A program made the position numbers and the translations under genes. The notes beneath the pieces are model-generated. The model worked only from the letters and a program-made list of their open reading frames with translations, ran no database searches and had not been told where the DNA came from. Below are positions 1 through 9,900 of a DNA stretch of 64,000 bases, piece by piece. Source of the stretch: Pelecanus crispus (taxonomy: Eukaryota > Chordata > Aves > Pelecaniformes > Pelecanidae); the NCBI RefSeq assembly GCF_030463565.1, contig NC_134661.1:8394542-8458541 (forward strand), written 5' to 3'. Numbering within the stretch: position 1 is the first letter of the stretch; every line of letters begins with the position of its first letter.

Positions 1-630
1 GCAGTTTGACACGGGGATAATGAAAAAACGTAGGTCATTGTGGATGACTTAAGCCTTCACAGCTGAAGAAAATGTATGAAATGCGGGGAACATTACACGC
101 TTGGCAGCTCCGCACATCTGCAGCAGGACAAGTGAAATACAGTTGGCCATTCTTTACCATAAACTGTGCTTGTAGGATATGCGGCACAGAGAAATTGTAA
201 TTACAGTGACAAGACAAATCAGTAATATTTAAATATTCATGAACAAAGTCTCGGACGATCAATCTATCTTTATTGTCCTTGCCTTCGCGGCTGTAATAAA
301 TAAGTAGCTGGAGCCCTCACCTTTCCTTCAAATCATTCTGCCTTTGGTGCCCAACCGGAGTTCATTTATCAGCCGCCCGGTCTGGAGCGCGGGAGACGCC
401 CGGGGCCGGGTCTGTGCCGGCGATGCCGGGTGAAAAGCCTGGGAATCGGTGGCGGGAGGGTCGCGGCCGCCCTTCACCCTGCTGCGGACCCCCACGCGGG
501 GATGCGGGGACCGGCGCGCCGTGCTGGGACGCTCCGTCCCCCGGGGTGGCGGCGGCGCGTGCCGGGGGCGAATCCGGGCTGGCGAGCTAGTTTTGGCGCG
601 GCGGCAGCTCTGACGCATGTGTGCTTGCAG
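1..630. other. ZBTB16 intron, with AT-rich block at 1-310
   Basis: This is intron sequence before the penultimate coding exon of ZBTB16; no exon is recognised in it. The first 310 bases are AT-rich, with TAAT/ATTA and TTTAAATATTCAT-like stretches, and differ sharply from the very GC-rich 310-630 part. Such a block in a ZBTB16 intron could be a conserved noncoding element, but that is inference from composition only. The GC-rich part gives open frames on both strands that look like composition artefacts. Confidence 0.6.
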
Positions 631-1298
631 GTGACCACCCCTACGAGTGCGAGTTCTGCGGCAGCTGCTTCCGGGACGAGAGCACGCTGAAGGGCCACAA
701 GCGCATCCACACCGGCGAGAAGCCATACGAGTGCAACGGCTGCGGCAAAAAGTTCAGCCTCAAGCACCAGCTGGAGACCCACTACCGGGTCCACACAGGT
801 ACGTGCTGCGGCGGGGGTCTGCGGTCAGGCCGGTGGCGCTGGACCGGTCCCCCGGTGGAGATGCCGGTGGCGTGGGCCGGGGATAACAAATCGTCGGATG
901 AGCCGGCACGTAACTATTGTAAATAGAGGATCAATAGGGAGATCGGTTCTGCCGTTCATTACCCGGTCATCGGCTGCGCCCGCCGCGGCAGCGTCGATGC
1001 CGGGCAGTTAATTACCGCCCGGAGGCGGCGAGCCCCCGCTGAGGCGCCCGTCTCCCTGTCTCCCGCAGGCGAGAAGCCCTTCGAGTGCAAGCTGTGCCAC
1101 CAGCGCTCCCGGGACTACTCGGCCATGATCAAACACCTTCGGACCCACAATGGCGCTTCCCCCTACCAGTGCACCATTTGCCTGGAGTACTGCCCCAGCC
1201 TCTCCGCCATGCAGAAGCACATGAAGGGCCACAAGCCGGAGGAGATCCCCACCGACTGGCGGATAGAGAAGACCTATCTCTACCTCTGCTACGTCTGA
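631..1298 (+). CDS. ZBTB16: ZBTB16 (PLZF), last two coding exons (partial, 3' end)
   Basis: C-terminus of the promyelocytic leukaemia zinc finger protein, a BTB/C2H2 nuclear repressor of limb, germ-line and lymphoid development. Exons are 631-798 (acceptor after TGCTTGCAG; donor ACAG|GTACGT) and 1069-1298 (acceptor CCGCAG), joined in phase 1. The first exon holds two C2H2 fingers (CEFC...H and CNGC...H) with TGEKPYE linkers. The second holds CKLC...H and CTIC...H fingers and ends in the PLZF tail [13 protein letters not shown] before TGA at 1296-1298. The residues match human PLZF almost one for one as I recall it. The BTB domain and earlier fingers lie left of the window. The gene reads toward HTR3A, tail to tail. 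Confidence 0.96.
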
Positions 1299-1728
1299 GG
1301 GAGGAGGTGCAGGGGCGGCGGGGCCGAGCGGCGGAGGACTGGGCGGAAAAAAAAAAAAAAAAAACAACCCCACCGAACCCGCAGCGTCCACGGCCTTGTT
1401 TGTTTTCAGTTGTCGTTCGTCGCTTCTCGCCGGAAGGATCCTGCGGCTCGCGCCGGGGCAGGGGGGACGCACCGGCCCCTTCCCCGCACCCACCCGCTCG
1501 CCCTCCCCGGCTGCTCGTGCGCCCGCTGCCCTCGCCCCTTGCAGCCCCCGGGGAGTCGGCTCCACCGGTCACCACCGGTGCCGCTTGCCGGGACGACCGC
1601 GTAGGGGCGGCGCGCTTCGCCGAAAGCGCGCGTACGGCCGGCGCTTTGGGAAGGCTTTAATTCCTGGTTTCCTCTATCCACCGCATAGACCCCGCCACGG
1701 GTGCCCCGCCGAGGACCCGAGCTCGCAG

Positions 1729-1795
1729 GTGGGGCTCACGGCTCCGCGTGGGGCTCACGGCTCCGCGTGGGGCTCACGGCTCCGCGTGGGGCTCA
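1729..1795. repeat. 19-bp minisatellite, about 3.5 copies
   Basis: Direct tandem copies of GTGGGGCTCACGGCTCCGC, nearly perfect, in the ZBTB16 3' UTR. The identity between copies suggests recent expansion, so copy number may vary between individuals. Confidence 0.9.
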
Positions 1796-2290
1796 GCCCC
1801 TGTTCCGGGAGGGCTCCCACGCTCCCGGGCTGCGGCGTCGCAGGTGGGAAAGCGCTGGCATCCGGCGAGCCGTCGCTTTGCTGAGAGCATCCTCGGGGGG
1901 GATCCCGGCCGGAGGAGGAGGGTGTTTGGGGTAGGGAACCGGCTGCGAGCCGGGCGCCTCGGGGTGCTGCCCGGGGCCTGGGTGGGTGCCGGGGCGCCCG
2001 GGGGCTGCCGCCCTCCCCCTGACCAAAGACCTCTCTCTGCATTTCCCCTTCCTTCCCCGCCTTCCCAGGGGCCGAGGGCGAAGCCCCCCGTGGGGAGACG
2101 CGGCCGGTTCGGCGATGCGCGGTCAACGCCGGTGCCGGCGTGGGCGCCGCCGGAGCGTGGCATCGCTCCAGGCAGGGCGATCCTCTTTTTTCTGCTAATG
2201 TGGGGTTGCGAGCAGGGGTTTTTTTGCCCAGCCCTCGGCTGCAGGAGCCCGCAAGCGAGGGGTGCCTGGTGGCAGGTGGCTTCGCTCGCC

Positions 2291-2316
2291 TTTTTTTTTT
2301 TTTTTTTTTTTTTTTT
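2291..2316. repeat. T26 homopolymer
   Basis: Uninterrupted run of about 26 T in the ZBTB16 3' UTR. A separate A18 run lies at 1347-1364. No retroposed body is attached to either run. Confidence 0.95.
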
Positions 2317-3020
2317 GCTTTTCGTTCGGGTTTTTTTGAACTTTCTTTTGGAATATTTCCGCATTTAGCACATTTTACTTGAAATTACCTCGGTTTTTTG
2401 TGACCTCATGAGCTTTTATTGATTTGGGGGGGACGGGGGGCGGCGTGGCCGGGAAGGCACGAGCCGCGTGCCCGGCGGTGGAGGGGTGGCGCGGCAGCAG
2501 CGTCCCTGCCGGCCTCCCGTTGTGCATTATCCTTACCAAAACTGGTATTTTTTGCCCGGTCCTGCGGGGCCGGGGCTGTCGGTTCTGAAGCTACCTCTTG
2601 TGTTCGTTTTTGTTGTGTTTCTCCTTCGCGGTTGCGGAAGCGGGCTCCGCGGTTTCCATCCCCGCGTGGCGCTTGCGGCCGCGGCTTAATTTTTTGTCAT
2701 TTTGCTGCGTTTGGGTGAAAAGTGGGGGAGGGAAAAGAGTCGGAAGGGGAGCGGGACGGTGTCTGGGCGTGCTTTGGAGGGATGGCGATCGCCCCTCTTG
2801 CTAGGGGCTGCCGATCCCGGCGGAGCCCGTCCCAACTCTCCCGGTGCCGAGCAGGGATGCGGCTGCGGGTGCAGCGTCCTCCCTCGCACCCCGCTCCGGC
2901 TTTGCACGCGCGCGTGCCCCTGCCTGCGGGAGCTTTGCTGCTCCGCGCAGGGTGGACGCCGCCGTTGTACAATCCGGGAGGTGACTGTGGAGAACGGCTT
3001 GTTTAATTGTTGTGCCTAAG

Positions 3021-3079
3021 GAAAAAAAAAAAAAAGGAAAAAAAAAAAAAAAGAAAAAATTATTTAAAAAAAAAAAAAA
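3021..3079. repeat. A-rich low-complexity tract
   Basis: Almost pure A with single G or T interruptions, in the ZBTB16 3' UTR. Two more such tracts follow at about 3743-3794 and 3894-3923. No target-site duplication or element body was seen beside them. Confidence 0.9.
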
Positions 3080-3370
3080 CAACACAGTTCTTTCACACGG
3101 AAAGTTGCTGCAATTTCTGGCGCGTGCGCGGTAGCTCCCCGCGGCGCACCGGCGCTGCCGGCCACGGGTGCCGCGGAGCACACGGCCGAGCTCATGTGGC
3201 TTTTTTTGCTTTAACCTCCCCTCCCGCCCCGCCGTCCCCCTCCCTCCCTTAGTGCCGCGGCCTCCCGGCTGCGACGGCGTTGGGGTCGGCGTCGGAGCGA
3301 TGCCGCGGTGCCCCGGGCGCGCGTCCCCGCAATCTGTTTGCCGTGGCGCGGCGCAGCCCCCGCCGCCCCT

Positions 3371-3400
3371 CCATATATATATAAGTATATATATGTGTAT
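3371..3400. repeat. TA-rich microsatellite
   Basis: ATATATATATAAGTATATAT-type stretch in the ZBTB16 3' UTR, flanked by GC-rich DNA. Confidence 0.85.
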
Positions 3401-4134
3401 CATAGCAGTGAGGACCAAGCGCCCTGCGGGGCCCCGCCGCCCCGGGCCCCCTCTCCCCTGGCTTCTCGTCGGTGTCGTGAGCGCCCGCCTGCCCGTCCCG
3501 TTGCTCTGTGTTGCCGCTCGTGGTTCGGGTCCGTCGCTGTCCTCGTTCCGTCTACCTCAGCACCTCTCTGAGCCCGGGCGCAGAAGGTGCCCAAGTTTCC
3601 CCTTTGGTTTTCTCAGAGTATCTATTGGCTCCTATTTTTTGTACGACTTCCTCCCTCTCCCCTCGCCGTTTGCTCCCTTGCGGTTCTGCTTGCGAGTCCT
3701 CTCTGTCCTCTAGCCACAGATGCCGTTAGCTAAAAGTTTCCTGAAAAATAAAGAAAAAGAAAAAAAAGAAAAAAAAAAAAACAACAAAAAAAACCCAGTT
3801 GTGGTGTCTCCTAGTTGCAGCTCTCTGCATCTGCCTTCGTCCTGTGTAGATTCAGATGCATTTCTTTGTAAGACTTCAGTGTTTCTGACAGAGGAAAAAA
3901 AAAAAAAAGACAAAAAAAAAAAAGAGAATATACTGCTGCAGGTTTTTTTCTCTCCATGTGTCACTAAGTGAAGTTCGTGCCTTCTATAGCAAAGAGAATA
4001 TTTTTTACATCCTACTAACGGTAGATTTTTTTGTAGTGAACATTTTTTGTATTTTTATTTATAAGTCTCATAAGGAAAATAGCAATGTTCAGTTGTATAC
4101 CTTGAATCTGCAGTTAGAAAACAAAAAACCAACC

Positions 4135-4140
4135 AATAAA
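4135..4140 (+). promoter_or_regulatory. ZBTB16: ZBTB16 polyadenylation signal
   Basis: AATAAA at the end of the AT-rich 3' UTR tail. It is followed by a GT/T-rich stretch (GTTAATTCCGTTGTCTCGG), as expected of a cleavage region. Confidence 0.75.
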
Positions 4141-4160
4141 GTTAATTCCGTTGTCTCGGC

Positions 4161-6986
4161 CTGCCGTCTCCTGTTCCTGTGCCCGTGCCTGCTGGGAGGA
4201 GGAGGAGGAGGAAGGATGCATCCCACCGGCTCGGGGCGAGCCGCGGGGGGACCCACGGTGGTGAGTTTGGGGGTGCCTGCTGGGCTCCCTGGGGCCGTGG
4301 CGGGGGGCCCCGTCCCGAAACCAACGGCGAGGGCTGGGGGTGCCCCTGGGATGCGGGCACGCCGCCGTCCCCACGGACGGGGAGCAAACCCTGGTCGCGG
4401 GCTGCGCGGCTCCCTGTCCCGCGGCGCGCTGCCTGCGCCGCTGCTGCCTGCGCGGCTCACCAGGGAGCTGAGCAAGTTTGCCTCAATGAAAGTGAACTCG
4501 TTCATTTAAACCTGACTGCAGAGTAGTCTGGCCCCCCGCTGCGTTAATTATCCTGTAGTTCTCGACTGATTGCTGTACACTAAGCTTAAGCCCTCCTTTA
4601 TTTATTTACTGACTACATTAACAGCAGCGCCTGCACCGCTTTTGTGCTGCGGCAAGCCCTATGGCGCGCCGCGGCGGGGCCAGGCGGGTGCTGCCGGCGT
4701 CACCCGGCCATGCCCGCGCCCCACGGGCGCTGCCCGCCGCCCGCCCGGGCGCTACGGCGCGGTTAAACGTTAATTACGGCGCAGATGGAGCCGCCGGATG
4801 CAAAGCATCGCTTATTTTCCAGGGATGGATGACGTGCGCTGGGCTGCCGCACGCGCGGGCGTCAAGGCTGGGCTCGTCCCATGCCCCGGTGCTTCCCGGC
4901 GGATTTGGGGGGCTGCGGGCCTGTGCCGAGGTGCCGGCGGCGATCCCTGCCTTCCCCGGGCTCCCCCCAGCGCAGCTCTTCCAGGGAGCCTTCGGGCAAA
5001 CGGGGGAGGACTTTGGGCCTGGCCCAGGCACGCGGAGGCGGCCCGGCTGCAAGCGCCCTGCCGGCTGCACGCCCCTGGGAGAAGGGGGGCCTGCAGCCCC
5101 TCGCCGGCGCTCGGCCCGGTACAAAGGCGTTATTATAATAACGGGGAAATTGTCGTAGGACCGGGCCTTTGTCTGCACACTTGCGCAGCAGCTGGGAGCG
5201 ATTATGCTGCAACAATGTTCTGTTCCATCAACATTATGTCCTCATTAAACCTTTATTAGTAGATTAGATTCAGATTTATTGATTTTTTTTCTTTTTTTTT
5301 TTTTTTTTTTCAAAGAGGAGAATCCAGGCTCCTCTCGGAGAGATGCCTGGAACTTTTTCCCCGCGTGCAGCGCTTCCCAAAGCAGCGAGAGGGCAAGGAG
5401 AGAGAACCCGGATCCTTTCTCCGGCACAGGCAGCCTCCTCTTCCAGGGGGAAAGGATCGCTGAGCCGCACGAGTGGGTTGGGTCGGGCGCGGGACGGCTT
5501 CCTAGCACAGGGAAGGACGGAAGACCGAGCGCCCAGGCGGCCACCGAGGCGGTCCGGGTGAGCGCCTCGCCGTGGGTCCCAGCAGGACGGCGAGGCTGGC
5601 TCGGTGGTCCTGCCGCCACCTGGAAGGCGCGGGCCGGGCGGCATCGCGCGCCCGGGTCAATGGGCCCATCGGATTTGTCTGTTGGAGCGTTTGATGTTAC
5701 ACGAAGGCGGCTCAATGCGGAGGGTGTTAATTGCCCACTGCAGCGATCGGGTCTGTAGCACCATCGATCTCGGCGGGATCAATGGGCTGATTTAGTGTCT
5801 CGCAAACTCTTTAACTGGACACCTCATCAATATGCGGCCACTTACGGACCATCAGCGCGGGCCGGCGCCGGCGGGAGCCCGCTCCACCCGTCGCAGCCCC
5901 GCTGTCACTCAGCGGGGAGTTTTCCTGCAGGTGACGGCTCCGGGACGGCGAGCGGGGCCCTTGGTCCAGGGCGGTGGGTTTGGGGGCAGACGTGGCAGAG
6001 CGGGGTGCCATCAACCCGCCCCTCCCCCGCCGTACGCAGAGCCGCTCCTGCAGCACGGGATGGGCTCTCCCGTCGCCTCCAGCGCTTCCCAGGACGGTGC
6101 CCATGCCGGTTGCTCAGGTACGTTACTGGCGTGAAGAGCGGGCTGTACAGGGCCTTGGGCGAGCGCGACGGGGCCGGGGACCACCCCAAAAACACCGTCA
6201 GTGGGTTTTGTCACAACCCCTGCCACCCCCAGCTCTGAAACAAGAGCGGGGGCAGCCCTGCTCCTTGCAGTTTGGCTCAGCTCCCTGCACTGGGATGCAC
6301 CAGGGGTTCTTTCCTCCCCTCTGAGCCTCGCACCTCTGGCAGGGGTGGAGAGGAGCATGGGGGCTGACGAAGGCTGCGGGCAGCAGTCGGTGACCCTGCG
6401 GCTCCCTTCCGGCACCGTGTGCCCGCCGAGCCGGTCCCGTTTGCACGCCGGCTGGGTTGCCCTCGGCTGGCACTGCTTTTCTCCGGGTTCACCCTTCCGT
6501 TGGGCGGGGGATCTGCTGGGTGGGCAAGCGTGCACAGCGGCCAAATCGGGGCGACCAAAGACCCGTGCGGAGCCCGGCGAGTAACGGAGAGGGGGGACGG
6601 AGGCGTGCGGCCCCCGCTGCTTCATGCACGGAGGTGGGGGCTGCCCCAGGGCAGCGGGGTGAGGGCTGGGGGGCGGCGGGGACCCCCAGGGCTGGCGGGG
6701 ACCCCCGGGCGGGCGGCGGCTGCGGGGCCGCTGTCCGCGGTGCTGAAGCGGCGGGGCCGGTGGGACGGCAAGCGTGGCAAGCGAGTATGGCAAGCGTGGC
6801 TTGGGCAGGGGCCACCGGTGCTCGGTGGTTCCCCCTCAGCCCCGCCTTGGTGCTCAGATGCTGCTGCTCCAGAGCTGGGGGGGAAGGCGGCGGATGCACC
6901 GGGCTGGGACCGCAGACACCGGGGAGTCCCAAAGCCGAGGAGCTTTGGTCGGCCGACCTCTCCCGCCCCCCAAACGCGGGCGCGGC
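4161..6986. other. ZBTB16-HTR3A intergenic region (convergent 3' ends)
   Basis: No coding exon recognised. Three AT-rich islands stand out from the GC-rich background: about 4480-4640 (AATTATCC, TTTATTTATTTACTG), 5125-5285 (CGTTATTATAATAACG, GATTATG, CAACAATG) and 5650-5850 (TCAATGGGC occurring more than once, TTAATTG, CCATCGATC). They hold homeodomain- and SOX-like cores and are candidate conserved noncoding elements. Around 5287-5310 lies a T-rich run. The rest is GC-rich with long chance open frames. No convincing HTR3A polyadenylation signal was found just downstream of its stop on the - strand. Confidence 0.6.
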
Positions 6987-9900
6987 TCAGGCGTCCCGCC
7001 ACAGCGACCAGAGGGTGCCCAGCGTGACGCCGTAGGCCAGGACGGCCAACAGGTATGCCCGGAAGAGCAGGACGTCCAGCACATAGCCCACTTGCAGCCA
7101 CTCGCGGGCGACGTCGCGAAACTCCTCGCGTTTCTCCAGGAACTGGCGGATGGCGGCGATCTCGCGCAGGACGCCGTGCATCAGCGGGGAGCCCTCCGCC
7201 TGGACGGCGACGGCCGGCGCGGGCCTCGCGCCCCCCACCCTCTCGCGCTCCCGGGGGTCCTCACAGCCGTAGTGGTGCAGCTTGGCTGCGGGAGCGAGAG
7301 AGGCAAGTGCAAAAAATCTCTTTAGACGGGGAGGCGGGATTTCTGCAGGTGACCCGGGCATCTGGATTGCCGTGCAAACAGGGCTACGTGGACGTAGATG
7401 GCTACGCGGGGCCCGGTCCCCTTTGGTGCCCGTGGGCCCTCTCTGTGCAGCCCTTACCTGTGCTGTCGTTGTTCTCCACCTGCCTGGAGATGTCCGAGCT
7501 CTGCGTCCTGCTGTGGCTGAATTTATTCCTGTCCCGGATGCAGAGCAGGACGGTGGCTCGTTCCAGCAGCAGGCGCTTCACCCAGTCGGGGACGTGGGGC
7601 TGCAGGTCTTGCTTGTGCACCAGGCGCACAATCAGGATGGTCTCCGTCAGGCTGATGACGAGCAGCGCCATGCACACCACAAAGTAGATGCCTGCGGAGG
7701 CGTCGGCGAGGTGAGTGGCCTGCAAAGGCTGGTGCACGGAGCATGGTCCCGAGCCAGTCCTCCCTGCCCGCCTCTCTCGGGGACCTGCGGGTCTCTGTGC
7801 AGAGCAGCAGCTCCTGCTGCTCCGGGCCCAGGACCACCGCAGCAGCTGGCTCGGCAGGTAGCGCCGCCGTACCTATCAAGGGGGTGCCGACCGCCGTAGC
7901 CGGCAGCGTGTCGGATACGATGATGAGGAAAACCGAGTAGCCCAGCAGGAGGGTGATCTTGAAAGAGACCCTCTCGCCACTGTTGGGAGGTAGGTAGAAG
8001 CCCATGATGTCCATAACCATCAGGAAGATGCTGGGGAGCAGCAGGCTGACGGTGTAGAAGAGGGGACGTCTCCGGATGACTACCTGCGGGACAGAGAGAT
8101 AGGAAAGGCTCAGCGAGGGCTTGAGCCGGTGCGGCTCTCCACCGAGGCAGGCGAGGATGGTGGGACGCACTCAGGTGAGCCAGAGGAAGGGCTCGGCACC
8201 AGGAGCCTCCTGCCCGCAGGCGGGAGCACCGCGGCAGGGAGCAGCTGGCCGATCACTCAACAGGGATGGTGGCAAGACCCTTCCTTAGCACCCCATCCCC
8301 GAGAAGCGTGGTGGTCGAAGACCCTTACGTAGAACTTCATCTCGGCGTAGCTGTCGCTGCTCTTGACGCTGAACTCCTGGAAGCGGCTGAGGACGTAGAG
8401 CAGCTCCCACTCGCCCTGGTTGATGAAGACGCTCCGGTCGAACTTGACCAGCTCCGGCTGCCGCCACAGCGAGAGGTTGATGTCGCGGACTGGGGGGCAG
8501 AGGAGAGGTGAGGACCAGGGGGGCCCAGCGGCACTTCGCTGCCGGCACCTCCACGCCGGGCTGGGTGCCTGCCCCTCCCCGCACGCATCCCCGATCCACT
8601 GGGGCCATCTAGAGGGGTGAGCTGCCTTCTGCACAGAGCTCCAGCCCGGCGGAGGTCCTGCCCGCTCCCCCCCGAGCCCCTCGGCCGCGGGGGCCCCGGC
8701 ACTCACTGTGGTGCAGCCAGCTGGTGAAGGTGAGCGAGCAGTTCTGGACGTCGAAGGGGAAGTTGTAGATGTCCAGGCTGCAGGCGGTCATCACCTGGAT
8801 GGGTTTGAGGTTCTGCACCTCCCCATGGTGGCCAACGTAGACGTAGGGGATGTGAGGGGACTTGCCGACATCCACGCTGCGGGGCACGAGGGACAGAGGC
8901 CAGGGCTGGGGAGCACTCCAGGCAGGGGCTCCTCCTGCCGAGCTGCGTTTGGGAGGCGAACCACCCAGGAGCCGGGGGCTTGCCCCCCGAGCTGCTTTTT
9001 TGGCAGTACCCATGCAAGCATGCCTGCGCTGCCCGGGCTGCTGCCCTCTCCCCGCCCAAGCAGCGCTTGCATCCTTGTCCCGGGGCTCTCTGGAGCCGGT
9101 GGGAACACCTTAAATCCCAGCAAAGCAGGGAAGGACGCCGGCTGGCTTCGCGGGAAGGGCCGGCAGCTCTGCAGCTGCCCTCGCATTATGCTGCCTTCAC
9201 AAAGCCTCTCTCCAGATATCTGGATCCCACCCCCGGCACGGCACGGGTAATTACCGACGGTTGCGGTTAGCCAGCGTTGGAAGCGGCCCAACTGCCGAGC
9301 CATTCCCCATCTGCAGCTCGCCCGATGCGGGGAGGCTGCCAGCTCTGCGCCGGGAATACAAAGCACGGGGTGGCGCGTGCCCGCGGTGGGCGAGGGGGGT
9401 CCGAACCCCGGGGCTGCCTGCCGCGGCCCCGGGGGCTTCACCTCACTCACAACTCGTTGATGAGGATGTCGGGCACCCAGATGCTCTCCACGGGGAGGGA
9501 GATCTGCGTCAGGTTGTCGAAGTGTGCCGGGTCCCACCTGAGGAATTCATCCGTCCAGTGCTGGGGGACAAAGCAGGAAGGGGTTGGAGGGCAAGGTCCC
9601 TTCCACCCCGCTGGGACCCAAACCCACACTAGCACCCTGCCATGGGAACCCCTCTCCAACGCCATCCGTGGGAGGGAGGGAAGGCTCGTCCTCTGGCTGT
9701 CGCACCACCCGACAGCGTGAAGCACGGGGCGTGAAAGCTGCACCTTGAGGTTCATGCCCTACAGAGGTCTTGTCACCCCCTGGGACGGGTTTGGCCGTGC
9801 TGCACTCCCACAGGGCTGCATGCCTCTCCCATGGGAAAACCAGAATTGGCGGGGGTGCTCGGCCCCGGGGAGGTCCCAGCGAGGGAGGGGCGAGGTTGCG

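Larger units (their letters stand above)
1299..4160 (+). other. ZBTB16: ZBTB16 3' UTR (inferred extent)
   Basis: About 2.8 kb between the ZBTB16 stop and a clear AATAAA at 4135-4140, with no other gene seen. The last 200 bases (from about 3960) are AT-rich with TTTTTTGTATTTTTATTTAT-type stretches typical of a conserved 3' UTR end. The middle contains a 19-base minisatellite, several long A or T runs and a TA-rich microsatellite, each listed separately. The extent is inferred from the signal; no transcript is available. Confidence 0.7.

Noticed and set aside
5246-5280. TTTATT on + (AATAAA on -) as HTR3A polyadenylation signals
   Set aside because: They lie about 1.7 kb past the HTR3A stop within an AT-rich island that may have another function; evidence is too weak to assign.
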